Positions 29,064-38,269 are shown, counted from the first letter of the stretch. The stretch is DNA of 63,459 bases from Candidatus Latescibacterota bacterium (GCA_011772205.1 WVZY01000020.1:147945-211403), one strand, 5' to 3'. The notes: generated by a model not told the origin, from the letters alone. Made by a program: numbers and translations.

Positions 29064-31343
29064 ATGACCGAAATGTCCGATCTGATCATCAAGCTGCGCT
29101 GGGTCATCATTGTTGGCTTTATGGTCGCAACAGCATCTTTCGCCGCGCAGCTTCGCTACGCGGAAGTGGATCCGGCGGTGAAGAGCCAGCTGCCTTCCGA
29201 TATGCCGTCCATAGTAATCACGGACAAGATCGACGAGCTGTTCGGCGGGACGGAGATGGTCATGATCCTCATCGAGGCGGATGACGTGCTGAATCCCAAG
29301 ACGCTGGAGCGAACGAAGACGATATCGAAAAAAATGAAAAGGGTGAAAGGTATCGGCAAAGTACTTTCTCTCTTCGAGCTGAAAAATATAAAGGGAGAAG
29401 AAGGTGCCATGATCGTGGACCCTGCTGTGAAGATGATCCCCAAAACGCCTGATCAGCGGGAAATGCTGAGGCAGGAGATCAAAGAAAACGATATGGTCTA
29501 CGGAAGTGTCGTTGCGGAGGATTTCTCCGCAACTGCCGTTATCGGTATGGTTGACGCTAATATCAGTGATGAAACAGTCGTTATGGCCGCGAGACGGATC
29601 GTTGAAGAAACTCCGGGCGAGGAGAATACCGTTATTGCCGGACTTCCCTATGTGAGAATGCAGATCACCAAAGGAATCCAAACCGACCTCCGTCGTTTGA
29701 TGCCGATCGCTCTGCTCGTCATGCTTGTGTTTCTGTTTGCTTGTTTCAAACAACTGCGCGGCGTGCTCCTTCCCTTCTTTGTGGTCATTATGTCCATCAT
29801 GTTCTCGATGGGATTGATACCGGTCTTTGGCTGGAAGATTCATATGATTACGGTCCTTCTGCCTGTTATGCTGGTGGCCATAGCCAACGACTATGGCATC
29901 CATCTCATTGCCAGGTATCAGGAAGACAATGCGGAAGGCGCCGCCCTAACAAAACAAGAACTCGCCAGAGGGATATTCGAACATCTTTTCAAACCCATTG
30001 TACTAACGGGCATCACCACCATGGCCGGCATGCTTTGTCTGTTGGGACACGTCCTCGTTCCGGCAAAGCAGCTTGGTATTATGGCAGGTTTGGGAATCGT
30101 TTATGCGCTTGCAGCGAGCTTGCTCTTCATTCCAGCGATGCTATCTATTATTCCAATATCAAAGCCGATCTTGAGAGCCGGTCGCAAGAGCAATAAGCCT
30201 CCGCTGCTCGAACGCATGCTGGAATTCTTTGGCAGGCTGGTCTCCAGCAAAGCAAAGGCCGTCGTTGCCGCCGCGATCCTCTTCTCACTCCTTGGCTCGA
30301 TCGGCATCTTCTTTATCGAAGTCGACACTAACCCGAGCAGCTATTATTCGGAAAACTCCCCAGTCGTTTATGCGAACAACATGGCCAATGAGAAATTTGG
30401 AGGGTCGACGAATGTCTCCGTTGTATTCAAAGGGGACATCAAACAACCTGAAATCATGAATCGAATCGATGCTCTAGAAAATCGCCTGCGAAATCTACCG
30501 GAAGTTGGCAACACGATATCGATCGCCCGCGCAGTGAGGCAGATGAGCCGGTCACTGAACGATGAAGACGAGTTGGGCTACGACGCGATCCCGGACACAC
30601 GAAATGCCGTCGCCCAGTATTTTGAGATATATTCGATGAGCGGAGACCCTGATGATTTCGAGAAGCTGATTGATTTTCCCTATGAACATGCGCAGGTAAT
30701 GGCGCGGATTCGGGAAGTCAGCACGAAAAAAATCAACCGTGTTGTAAAGTATGTTCAGGAAATAACGAAAGGCGATGAAGACATTGATCTCGTGGGCGGA
30801 TTCGCTTCGATACTTGGAGAGCTGGCCGAGTTAGCGGTTCGTGGTCAGCTGATATCGCTCGCAGGTGCGATCGTGATCGTGGGGCTCTTCATCATGATCA
30901 TGTTCCGATCAGTTATCGCTGGGCTCATTTCTTCAATACCTCTGGCATTGTCCATTTCCATGCTGTTCGGCTTTATGGGATTCTTCGGTATCGAGTTGAA
31001 TATCGCGACGGCTATGCTGTCATCGATTATGATTGGTGTGGGAGTGGATTACACGATTCATTTTCTGTGGAGATACAGAAAAGAGAGGTGGGACGGCTTG
31101 GATTCGAAGGAGGCAGCGAAAAAGACGCTCACCACAACAGGGAGAGGGATCGTATTCAATGCGCTTTCCGTTATTGTCGGTTTTGCGGTTCTGCTCATTT
31201 CGAGCTTTTTGCCCGTCCGTTTTTTTGGTTTTCTGGTCGTGGTCTCCATTGGAGCATGTCTGATTGGCGCGCTAATCCTAGTGCCTTCGTTGTGTATTAT
31301 CTTCAGACCGAAGTTTCTAGAGCCCAAAGGAGCCGTCGAATAA
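29064..31343 (+). CDS. RND/MMPL-family exporter
   Basis: The 759-residue protein has the duplicated RND layout: one N-terminal membrane helix, a periplasmic domain (about residues 35-210), a block of membrane helices (about 210-370), a second helix near 395-420, a second periplasmic domain (about 420-590) and a final helical block. The segments NDYGIHLIARYQE and GVGVDYTIHFLWRYRKE are the paired acidic-residue motifs of helix 4 in RND proton-driven pumps of the MMPL type. It is shorter than the drug-type AcrB proteins and has no adaptor (HlyD) gene nearby. With the LolA-like protein downstream, lipid or glycolipid movement is the best guess. Confidence 0.85.
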   Translation: MTEMSDLIIKLRWVIIVGFMVATASFAAQLRYAEVDPAVKSQLPSDMPSIVITDKIDELFGGTEMVMILIEADDVLNPKTLERTKTISKKMKRVKGIGKVLSLFELKNIKGEEGAMIVDPAVKMIPKTPDQREMLRQEIKENDMVYGSVVAEDFSATAVIGMVDANISDETVVMAARRIVEETPGEENTVIAGLPYVRMQITKGIQTDLRRLMPIALLVMLVFLFACFKQLRGVLLPFFVVIMSIMFSMGLIPVFGWKIHMITVLLPVMLVAIANDYGIHLIARYQEDNAEGAALTKQELARGIFEHLFKPIVLTGITTMAGMLCLLGHVLVPAKQLGIMAGLGIVYALAASLLFIPAMLSIIPISKPILRAGRKSNKPPLLERMLEFFGRLVSSKAKAVVAAAILFSLLGSIGIFFIEVDTNPSSYYSENSPVVYANNMANEKFGGSTNVSVVFKGDIKQPEIMNRIDALENRLRNLPEVGNTISIARAVRQMSRSLNDEDELGYDAIPDTRNAVAQYFEIYSMSGDPDDFEKLIDFPYEHAQVMARIREVSTKKINRVVKYVQEITKGDEDIDLVGGFASILGELAELAVRGQLISLAGAIVIVGLFIMIMFRSVIAGLISSIPLALSISMLFGFMGFFGIELNIATAMLSSIMIGVGVDYTIHFLWRYRKERWDGLDSKEAAKKTLTTTGRGIVFNALSVIVGFAVLLISSFLPVRFFGFLVVVSIGACLIGALILVPSLCIIFRPKFLEPKGAVE

Positions 31344-31353
31344 GGGAGGAAAC

Positions 31354-32154
31354 GTGCGAGGAATAATTGCTGCGGTTGCAATTCTTGTAGTTCTTGGTGG
31401 TTTTGCGGGATTCGGGGCGGAAGAACAGCTCACAGCAAGACAAATCATGGACAGAGCAATCGGCGCCACGCGGGTTGCGGGCGCCGAGGCGGTGTCGACA
31501 ATGATCATTATCGACAGCAAGGGAAGGGAGAGGGTGAGAAAGCTCGCTCAGGTCACCAAATTGTATGAGGATGGGAAGACGGAAAAAAAGCTGACACGTT
31601 TTCTTTCTCCCGCCGATGTGAAAGGCACCGGTCTTCTCATCTATGATTACGAAGTAGAAGATGACGATATGTGGCTCTATATGCCGGCTCTCAGAAAGAC
31701 GCGTCGAATTGTGAGCAGCGAGAAGGCGAAGAGTTTCATGGGATCAGAGTTCGCTTATGCAGATATGACACCACCAAACCTGGATGACTTCGGTTGTAAA
31801 ATTCTAGGAGAGCAGGAAATCAACGGAACGCTGTGCTGGGAGATGGAACTTATTCCAAACGATGAAGACATTGCCGACGAGTACGGGTTTTCGAGACGGA
31901 TTTCTTACATCGGGAAGGAAGATTTCGTCATCCGAGGGGCGGTTTATTATGACCTCGACGGATCCCTGCACAAGGAGATGACGATCGGAAAGATCACGCT
32001 GTTGGACCCGGAAAATAAGAAGTACAGGTTGCTCGAATTATTGATGGTGAACAAGCAGAACGGCAGGAAGTCGATCATGAAAGTAGATCAGATCCAGTTC
32101 AACCCGGATGTGAAAGACGAATATTTTACAACGAGATATCTGGAAAGAGAGTGA
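31354..32154 (+). CDS. LolA-like outer-membrane lipoprotein-sorting protein
   Basis: The 266-residue protein has a signal peptide (MRGIIAAVAILVVLGGFAGFGA) and the PF17131-type fold found beside RND/MMPL exporters. The pattern MWLYMPALRKTRRIVSSEKAKSFMGSEFAYADM is characteristic of this family. LolA folds are half-barrels that carry acyl chains across the periplasm. GTG at 31354 is the start, 4 bases after AGGGAGG, and the gene lies 10 bases after the exporter. It is likely the periplasmic shuttle of the same system. Confidence 0.85.
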   Translation: MRGIIAAVAILVVLGGFAGFGAEEQLTARQIMDRAIGATRVAGAEAVSTMIIIDSKGRERVRKLAQVTKLYEDGKTEKKLTRFLSPADVKGTGLLIYDYEVEDDDMWLYMPALRKTRRIVSSEKAKSFMGSEFAYADMTPPNLDDFGCKILGEQEINGTLCWEMELIPNDEDIADEYGFSRRISYIGKEDFVIRGAVYYDLDGSLHKEMTIGKITLLDPENKKYRLLELLMVNKQNGRKSIMKVDQIQFNPDVKDEYFTTRYLERE

Positions 32155-32206
32155 GATTGCAGAGGGGATTCGCTAAATCTTGCGCAACGCTCTTAATGCT
32201 GCTGCT

Positions 32207-33055
32207 ATGATGAAAATCAAGGAATTCCTCGAAACGATCAAATACGAGCACACGATCTTCGCCCTTCCGTTCGCCTACCTCACGTTGTTCCTCGCGGAAA
32301 GCGGCTGGCCGTCGTTGCACAATTTTGTGTGGGTGACGCTTGCAATGGTTTCGGGCAGAACGATCGGGATGGGCGCAAACCGCTTGATCGATGCCGAGAT
32401 CGACGCACGAAATCCAAGAACGGCCGAACGCGCGCTTGCCGCGGGACGGATTTCGAAAAAGCAAACGCTGGTATTTATAATAGCCTCTCTTGCGATGTTT
32501 CTCGTGTCCGTTTACCGCTTGAGTCCGTGGTCCGAGAAGCTTTGGCCCATCGTTATCATCGTAATGATCCTTTATCCATACACCAAACGGCTCACCTCGA
32601 TAAGCCACCTGGCCCTCGGACTGGTGTATCTCATGATACCGACGGGTGTGTGGATCGCGGTAACGAATACACTCACACTGCCTAGCTTCATTCTTGCTGT
32701 GAGCGCGGCGTTTTGGGTCGCCGGTTTCGATGTCATCTACTCGTGCCAGGATGTGGAGATCGATCGAAAGCAAGGGCTCCATTCGATCCCCGCTGACATA
32801 GGTATCCAGTCTGGATTATGGATCTCCCGATTATTTCACCTCGTCTTCGTAGCGGCGCTCCTGTGGGCGGGCGTGCTTTTGGATGTGGGCGCCCTCTATT
32901 ATATAGGCGTTGCGATCACTGCACTATTGATCGCTTACGAACACAGTCTCGTTGCCCCTTCGGATCTTTCCAGGGTCAACGCCGCGTTCTTTACAACCAA
33001 TGGAATCATCAGCATCGTGCTGTTCATCTTCGTGGCGGTGGACGCGCTTGTTTAG
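32207..33055 (+). CDS. mqnP: UbiA-family polyprenyltransferase (menaquinone type)
   Basis: This integral membrane protein of about 282 residues has the two aspartate-rich sites of UbiA prenyltransferases: NRLIDAEIDARNPRTAERALAAG near residue 60 and DVIYSCQDVEIDRKQGLHSIP near residue 180. About eight membrane helices fill the rest. Short proteins of this type next to ubiX/ubiD/mqn genes prenylate 1,4-dihydroxy-6-naphthoate-derived intermediates in the futalosine route. The name MqnP is by context and family. Translation probably starts at Met codons 32207 or 32210, neither with a clear ribosome site. Confidence 0.8.
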   Translation: MMKIKEFLETIKYEHTIFALPFAYLTLFLAESGWPSLHNFVWVTLAMVSGRTIGMGANRLIDAEIDARNPRTAERALAAGRISKKQTLVFIIASLAMFLVSVYRLSPWSEKLWPIVIIVMILYPYTKRLTSISHLALGLVYLMIPTGVWIAVTNTLTLPSFILAVSAAFWVAGFDVIYSCQDVEIDRKQGLHSIPADIGIQSGLWISRLFHLVFVAALLWAGVLLDVGALYYIGVAITALLIAYEHSLVAPSDLSRVNAAFFTTNGIISIVLFIFVAVDALV

Positions 33056-33157
33056 GAATTGTTGATGATACATAAATAAAGTACTCGAATCCTAAGGTAC
33101 TCCGCATGTTGAAATTGCGGCGTGCCCCTGCATGTGCCATTTGTCAGTCCATTAAGG

Positions 33158-33392
33158 CTTCTGCCCGAAACGCCAAGCGGCCATTGCATGGATCCCGCTT
33201 CAGCCGGAAACGCCAAGCGGCCATTGCATGGATCCCGCTTCTGCCCGAAACGCCAAGCGGCTATTGCGTGAATCCCGCTTCCCGCCCCAAACCTCCAAAC
33301 GGCCACTGCGGGAACTCCCCGCATGTGCCCTTCTGGAGCATTTTCAGCTTCCTACCCGGAAGCCGGACTTCCATTGCACGGGCCCGCTCCAA
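33158..33392. repeat. degenerate tandem repeat, 40-base period
   Basis: Units begin at 33158, 33198, 33238 and 33278. The first two are nearly identical (core AACGCCAAGCGGCCATTG), the third has a few changes, and the fourth is decayed. A fifth diverged unit lies near 33350-33392. The intergenic region (33056-33475) otherwise holds only the promoter of ubiX. No spacers are present, so it is not a CRISPR array. Frames through it read as repetitive peptides with no homology. Confidence 0.75.
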
Positions 33393-33400
33393 TTGACATA

Positions 33401-33429
33401 TTGATTTAACGGCTTGCTGCTGCTAAAAT
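33401..33429 (+). promoter_or_regulatory. promoter for ubiX and the menaquinone cluster
   Basis: TTGATT (33401-33406) and TAAAAT (33424-33429) are 17 bases apart. The leader is about 40 bases, with AAGGAG before the ubiX ATG at 33476. It sits directly after the tandem repeat. Confidence 0.5.
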
Positions 33430-33475
33430 CGCCTATTCTGCCGCTACGCAAACATCATCTTCCAAGGAGAGAAAG

Positions 33476-34117
33476 ATGTCCGTATACATCGTCGGAATTA
33501 CCGGTGGCAGCGGGGCGCCGTATGCGCTGAGGTTGCTCGACATGCTGCCGCAGTTGGGCCACGCGGTCAAGGTGGTGATCTCCCCCGCAGGCGAAAGGGT
33601 GCTGCGGATCGAAACCGGCCTGCAGTTGCATGGAGATGTCATAGAAAAGCAAGGCCAGCTTCACCGGTTTCTCGGCCTCGAGGCGCCCGAGCTTCCTCTC
33701 GAACTCCTCGACCACGGGAATCTCGCCGCTCCGATCTCGAGCGGATCTTTTCCAGCGGCCGGGATGGTCATCGTTCCTTGCTCGATGGGGAGTCTCGGAC
33801 GGATCGCGGCCGGCGTGTCCACAAATCTTATCGAACGCGCCGCCGATGTGATGCTCAAAGAGCGCCGGCAGCTCGTCCTCGTTCCCCGTGAGACGCCGCT
33901 CAACGACATTCACCTGCAGAACATGCTCGCCGTGCGCCGCGCTGGCGCGGACATTCTTCCGGCGATGCCGGGTTTCTACCATCATCCAAAATCAGTATCC
34001 GATCTGGTGGACATGATCGTGGGGAAAATACTCGATCGGCTGGGAATCGAAAATGCCCTCTTCCAAAGGTGGCATGGGGAAGACGTGGATGAACTTCTCA
34101 AGATAGATGATGATTGA
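33476..34117 (+). CDS. ubiX: UbiX-like flavin prenyltransferase
   Basis: UbiX attaches a dimethylallyl group to FMN to make prenyl-FMN, the cofactor of UbiD decarboxylases. The 213-residue protein shows GITGGSGAPYALRLLDML at the start, SGSFPAAGMVIVPCSMGSLGRIAAG near residue 85 and RETPLNDIHLQNML, all family hallmarks for FMN and phosphate binding. The UbiD-family gene follows 127 bases later, so the pair fits a functional cofactor-enzyme unit in menaquinone synthesis. Confidence 0.93.
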   Translation: MSVYIVGITGGSGAPYALRLLDMLPQLGHAVKVVISPAGERVLRIETGLQLHGDVIEKQGQLHRFLGLEAPELPLELLDHGNLAAPISSGSFPAAGMVIVPCSMGSLGRIAAGVSTNLIERAADVMLKERRQLVLVPRETPLNDIHLQNMLAVRRAGADILPAMPGFYHHPKSVSDLVDMIVGKILDRLGIENALFQRWHGEDVDELLKIDDD

Positions 34118-34244
34118 GGAAGTCGCTGCCGGTCATTGAACAGCGTTTTCCAATGGTTCACATGGGTCGAGCTCCTCAGCCGCCGGAACGAAAACCGCTC
34201 GCCTGCAGCTTCCGGAATGATCAAAAAATAAGAGGTCATCGTTC

Positions 34245-36059
34245 ATGCCCTTCCTCGATCTCCAGAGTTATATCCGGCACCTCGATAAAGCCGGCCAGCT
34301 CAAACGCATCTCAGTCGAAGTAGACCCGGAGCTCGAGGTCACCGAAATCGCCATCCGCTCCGTTCGCGAACAGGGCCCGGCGCTCCTTTTCGAGCAAATG
34401 AAGGGATCTCCGTATCCACTCGTGATCAACCTGTTTGCGTGCATGAAACGAATAGAGATGGCTCTCGGCATGCATCCCCAGGAATTGGGAGAACACCTCG
34501 TTCGATTCGCCGAAAACATGATCCCTCCTACCGTCGGTGCGCTGTGGCGTTCGAGAACAATTGTCCCCCGGCTGCTATCTGCGCGGAAGCGCCGCGCCCG
34601 GAGCGCGCACTGCCAGGAGGTCATCGAATCCCCGGCAGACCTGAATTCGCTTCCCATCCTCAAGTGCTGGCCCGATGACGGCGGGCGTTTTCTCACTTTT
34701 CCCCTGGTGATCACGCCGGATCCCCAAACGGGCCGCACCAATATGGGGATCTATCGGATGCATGTCCATGGAAAAGCGGAAACCGGCATGCACATGCAGA
34801 TACAGAAAGGCGTGGGATTTCACTATCGCAAGGCGGAGGAGCGTGGAGAACCGCTCGAAGTGGCCGTTGTTGTCGGTGCGGACCCGGCGTTGATGCTTGC
34901 AGCGGTGCTGCCTCTTCCGGAGGACTTCGAAGAGGTGGTGTTCTCGGGAATCCTTCGCGGAAAGCGAACCCCGATGGTTCCCGCAAAAACCTTGTCGATG
35001 GATGTGCCGGCCTCGGCCGAGTTCATAATCGAAGGTGTCATTCCGCCGCGGGTTCGGAAGGACGAAGGTCCGTTCGGGGATCATTTCGGGCATTACTCAC
35101 GGAAAGCGCCTTTCCCGGTTTTTCATATCAATGCGATTACCCGCCGCAAGAGTCCGGTCTATCCTGCCGCCGTGGTCGGTCGGCCTCCACAGGAGGACCG
35201 GTATTTAGGAGATGCATGCCAAGAAATGCTGAAGCCGCTCATCAAGCTGATGCGTCCCGAAGTGTGCGATCTCTGGGCGTATTACCAGGCGGGATTTCAC
35301 AACCTCCTCGTTGTCTCGGTGGAGAGCCGGTACGCCAAGGAACCGATAAAAACCGCCCTTGGTATTCTGGGCGAGGGGCAGCTGTCGCTCACAAAATGCG
35401 TGGTGCTCGTGAATCCCTCGGTCGACGTCCGAAGCTTCGGTGCTGTTCTCCGGGCGATCCGCGAGAACTTTGCGCCGAAAGATGATTTCATCCTGATTTC
35501 GAGAGCACCGCTCGACACGCTGGATTTCACGGGGTACAAGATGCACCTGGGAAGCAAGATGATCATCGATGCCACGACGCTTCGATCCGTTGCGGATGAG
35601 AAAACAGCCAGCGCGAGTGCGGGCGGTGCGCAGGGACCGAGCGGGAGTGGTGCATCGATCCCAGCCCTCAAAAGAGATCCCTCGGACATCCATCCCGGTG
35701 TGCTAAAATGGCGGCTTCTCGAGGATACGCTGCTCGTAGCACAGGTCGAAGGCGACGGCCGTGAAATTCTGGTGACCCTTGTGTCTTCCAATGCGCTTTC
35801 CGGTGTTAAGATCATCGCCCTGGTAAGCCCCGATGTGAATATCGAAGACGATGTGGATTTGATTTGGGGGATGTTTACACGGTTCGATCCGGCGAGGGAT
35901 ATTCTTTTCAGTAGAATTTCGCGCAGAGGGGCACTCGTGGAATACGGTGGGGTGATGGGGATAGACGCCACGTACAAAGAAGGCTATCCCGATCCGCTCG
36001 TAATGAGCGAGGAGATAGTTGAAAAGGTCGACAGGAGATGGGGGGAGTACTGGCGATGA
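34245..36059 (+). CDS. mqnL: UbiD-family decarboxylase (menaquinone type)
   Basis: This 604-residue prenyl-FMN-dependent decarboxylase has the UbiD blocks HVRFAENM-like region, TNMGIYRMHVHGKAETGMHMQIQKG and EGPFGDHFGHYS, the last carrying the acid used in catalysis. It is longer than bacterial UbiD of about 490 residues, partly through a Gly/Ser/Ala-rich insert near residues 450-475 (TASASAGGAQGPSGSG). Placed between ubiX and mqnE it most likely removes the carboxyl group in late futalosine-pathway steps. The MqnL name is by context, and the exact substrate is inferred. Confidence 0.85.
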   Translation: MPFLDLQSYIRHLDKAGQLKRISVEVDPELEVTEIAIRSVREQGPALLFEQMKGSPYPLVINLFACMKRIEMALGMHPQELGEHLVRFAENMIPPTVGALWRSRTIVPRLLSARKRRARSAHCQEVIESPADLNSLPILKCWPDDGGRFLTFPLVITPDPQTGRTNMGIYRMHVHGKAETGMHMQIQKGVGFHYRKAEERGEPLEVAVVVGADPALMLAAVLPLPEDFEEVVFSGILRGKRTPMVPAKTLSMDVPASAEFIIEGVIPPRVRKDEGPFGDHFGHYSRKAPFPVFHINAITRRKSPVYPAAVVGRPPQEDRYLGDACQEMLKPLIKLMRPEVCDLWAYYQAGFHNLLVVSVESRYAKEPIKTALGILGEGQLSLTKCVVLVNPSVDVRSFGAVLRAIRENFAPKDDFILISRAPLDTLDFTGYKMHLGSKMIIDATTLRSVADEKTASASAGGAQGPSGSGASIPALKRDPSDIHPGVLKWRLLEDTLLVAQVEGDGREILVTLVSSNALSGVKIIALVSPDVNIEDDVDLIWGMFTRFDPARDILFSRISRRGALVEYGGVMGIDATYKEGYPDPLVMSEEIVEKVDRRWGEYWR

Positions 36060-36112
36060 GATCGCTGATTTTATATATTGGGCAATCTCCAAATGCACTG
36101 AGATGACGAGTA

Positions 36113-37219
36113 ATGGAAAAGCTGATCACCGTAGATAACATCCGGTTCAAAGACCGCTCGCTCGTCCCAATATGGGAAAAAGTCCGTTCGGGCGAACGCA
36201 TCGGCATGAAAGACGGTGCGCGTCTTTTCGAAACGGAGGATTTTGCCGCAGTTGGGCGGATGGCCGATCATGTAAAGTCGAATAGAAGCGGCGACAAAGT
36301 TTTTTTCGTGATCAACCGGCATATCAATCCAACGAACGTCTGCGCGCTTTCTTGCAGCTTCTGCGATTTTGCAAAAAAGAAAGGCGATCCGGATGCTTAT
36401 GAAATGAGCAACGAGGAAATTCTCGATCTCATCGATGATGAAACCACGGAGGTGCACATCGTCGGCGGCCATCATCCCGATTGGCCGTTCGAACGCTACG
36501 AGGGGATCGTCAAAGCGATCCATGAGCGTTTCCCCGAAAAGCAAATCAAGGCATTTACCGCTTCGGAGATCGATTATTTCAGCCGGCGCTGGAAGGTGCC
36601 ACCCGAGGAGGCGCTCGCTCGTTTCAAGGCTGCGGGGCTCCGGTCGATGCCGGGCGGCGGTGCGGAAGTGTTCTCCGATCGAGTGCAAGAACAGCTTCGG
36701 TTTTCCGGCAAGGCGGGCGCGGAGCGATGGCTCGAGATCCATCGCATCGCCCACCGGATGGGCATCCGATCGAATGCAACGATCCTATATGGTCATATCG
36801 AGACGTACGATGAACGCGCGCGGCATTTGATGATGCTTCGCGAGCTTCAGGACGAAACGGAAGGATTCCTCGCCTTTATCCCTCTCGAGTACCAGGTGGG
36901 GGACACCCGAGTCGTGACGCGCCACGCAACCCCATTCGATGATCTCAAGATGATCGCAGCCGCGCGGCTCATGTTGGACAACTTCCCACACATCAAGGCG
37001 TACTGGGTGATGATCCACGAAGAGACGGCGGCCGTTGCGCTCAACTTCGGCGCCGATGATATGGACGGCACGATCGGCAGAGAGCGGATTGCCCACGCGG
37101 CAAAGGCAAAAAGCCCCGCCGGAATGGCGCGCGACCGGATCGTCCGGCTCATTCGCGATGCGGGGAGAACGCCTGTCGAGCGGGATGCGCTGTACAACGA
37201 GTTGAGAGTATACAACTGA
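36113..37219 (+). CDS. mqnE: aminofutalosine synthase (radical SAM)
   Basis: MqnE joins 3-enolpyruvylbenzoate to SAM-derived adenosyl radical, producing aminofutalosine. The 368-residue protein has the radical-SAM cysteine motif in NVCALSCSFCDFA (CxxxCxxC, about residue 78-85) and EVHIVGGHHPDWPFERY. The GGGAEVFSDR and MMYGHIET-like blocks of the MqnE/CofH family follow. Its start has little ribosome-binding sequence and lies 53 bases after the ubiD stop. Copy C of the dispersed element and mqnA come next. Confidence 0.93.
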   Translation: MEKLITVDNIRFKDRSLVPIWEKVRSGERIGMKDGARLFETEDFAAVGRMADHVKSNRSGDKVFFVINRHINPTNVCALSCSFCDFAKKKGDPDAYEMSNEEILDLIDDETTEVHIVGGHHPDWPFERYEGIVKAIHERFPEKQIKAFTASEIDYFSRRWKVPPEEALARFKAAGLRSMPGGGAEVFSDRVQEQLRFSGKAGAERWLEIHRIAHRMGIRSNATILYGHIETYDERARHLMMLRELQDETEGFLAFIPLEYQVGDTRVVTRHATPFDDLKMIAAARLMLDNFPHIKAYWVMIHEETAAVALNFGADDMDGTIGRERIAHAAKAKSPAGMARDRIVRLIRDAGRTPVERDALYNELRVYN

Positions 37220-37324
37220 GGCGTTAAAAATTGGATTGGTGGGAAAAACTGACCTTAATCCCCCAAAAAATTGCTACGACTTATGTCGCAAAGCGCTTTA
37301 TTATTAACATAATTCAAGGTGTTT

Positions 37325-37418
37325 GGCGTGTCTCGTTCACCCCTCGGCTCATGGTCCTCGCGCGCGTCTAGAGTTATAGCGCGTTGCGGAAATCGCCTCG
37401 GAGCGAACGAGACACGCC
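37325..37418 (+). repeat. covarying dispersed element, copy C (upstream of mqnA)
   Basis: The arms GGCGTGTCTCGTTC (37325-37338) and GAACGAGACACGCC (37405-37418) are perfectly complementary over 14 bases. Between them is the shared core CTCGGCTCATGGTCCTC, GCGCGC hairpin, AGTTATAGCGCG and GCGGAAATCGCCTCG, nearly identical to copy B. The element lies between mqnE and mqnA and ends 59 bases before the mqnA ATG, in the same orientation. Confidence 0.85.
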
Positions 37419-37477
37419 TACTATCCATTTTTGACGGATTAAGGCCAACTACGAAAAGGCAACGAGGGGGAGCAACA

Positions 37478-38269
37478 ATGAAGATACGAATCGGCAAAAT
37501 CCCGTACCTCAACTCCGAGGTGTTTTTTCATGGCCTGGCGGAGACCGGTGGCATCGAGCTCATACCGCTCGTGCCGAGCAAGCTGTCGCAAGCGGCTATC
37601 GAGGGAACGATCGATGCAGGACCGGTCCCCCTCGTCACTTGCTTCGACACGGAAGATCGTTACAAGTCCCTCGGGAATTTCTGCATCGCCACGACAAACA
37701 AAGCGCGGAGCATCCTGCTGTTCTCGAAACTTCCGGTCGAGGAGCTGAACGGAGCGGCCATCGGGATCACGAGTGAGACATCCACTTCAGTGAGATTGCT
37801 CAAAGTGCTTCTTTTGCAAAAGTGCGGGATTCATCCCAGGAGCTACGCATCGACGGGTGAGACGAACGATGCATTCCTTCTCATCGGGGATGAGGCAATT
37901 CGCCGTCGAAAGGGAGTGAAGCATTATCCTCACGTCTACGATCTCGGAGGGATGTGGCACGAATGGACAAGACTGCCTTTTGTGTTTGCCCGTTGGATCG
38001 TGCGGAGGGATCTTCCAGAAGATGTCGTGGAACGGGTTACACGTGATCTTCAACAGGCGCTCGAAATGGGGCTATCGAATGTGAGCGCGATCGCTGAGCG
38101 CCGCGGAAAATATCTGAAAATGACAGAAAAAGAGGTTCGCGAGTACATCGATGGATTTCGTTACGTAATGGATGAGTCCGAGATGGAAGCCGTCGAGCGT
38201 TTTAAAGCGTTCGATGTGGTTGCGCAAAAAATAGATAAGATCTATCGAACCGTGCAATCGGACGAATAA
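37478..38269 (+). CDS. mqnA: chorismate dehydratase
   Basis: MqnA dehydrates chorismate to 3-[(1-carboxyvinyl)oxy]benzoate, the first futalosine-pathway step. ATG at 37478 has GAGGGGG with good spacing and gives a 263-residue protein starting MKIRIGKIPYLNSEVFFHGL, the family signature. Other conserved parts are AGPVPLVTCF, ITSETSTSVRLLKVL and DEAIRR. The frame stays open upstream through the repeat element but should not be included. mqnC follows 35 bases later. Confidence 0.92.
   Translation: MKIRIGKIPYLNSEVFFHGLAETGGIELIPLVPSKLSQAAIEGTIDAGPVPLVTCFDTEDRYKSLGNFCIATTNKARSILLFSKLPVEELNGAAIGITSETSTSVRLLKVLLLQKCGIHPRSYASTGETNDAFLLIGDEAIRRRKGVKHYPHVYDLGGMWHEWTRLPFVFARWIVRRDLPEDVVERVTRDLQQALEMGLSNVSAIAERRGKYLKMTEKEVREYIDGFRYVMDESEMEAVERFKAFDVVAQKIDKIYRTVQSDE

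Noticed and set aside
33075-33110. A tRNA-like T-arm (TCGAATCC)
   Set aside because: No acceptor or anticodon stem can be drawn around it; it is a short AGTAC/GTACT hairpin.
33158-33392. Possible CRISPR array
   Set aside because: Repeats are directly adjacent without unique spacers, and no cas genes are present.
33106-33396. A 96-codon open frame across the tandem repeat
   Set aside because: It is made of the 40-base repeat and has no homology; period 40 does not keep a reading frame.
11071-37418. Dispersed elements as integron attC sites
   Set aside because: attC sites have conserved outer ends and variable centres; here the centre is conserved and the ends vary, and no integrase is present.
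37319-37477. A 53-residue N-terminal extension of MqnA
   Set aside because: It is translated repeat element; MqnA proteins start at the MKIRIGKIPYLNS position.
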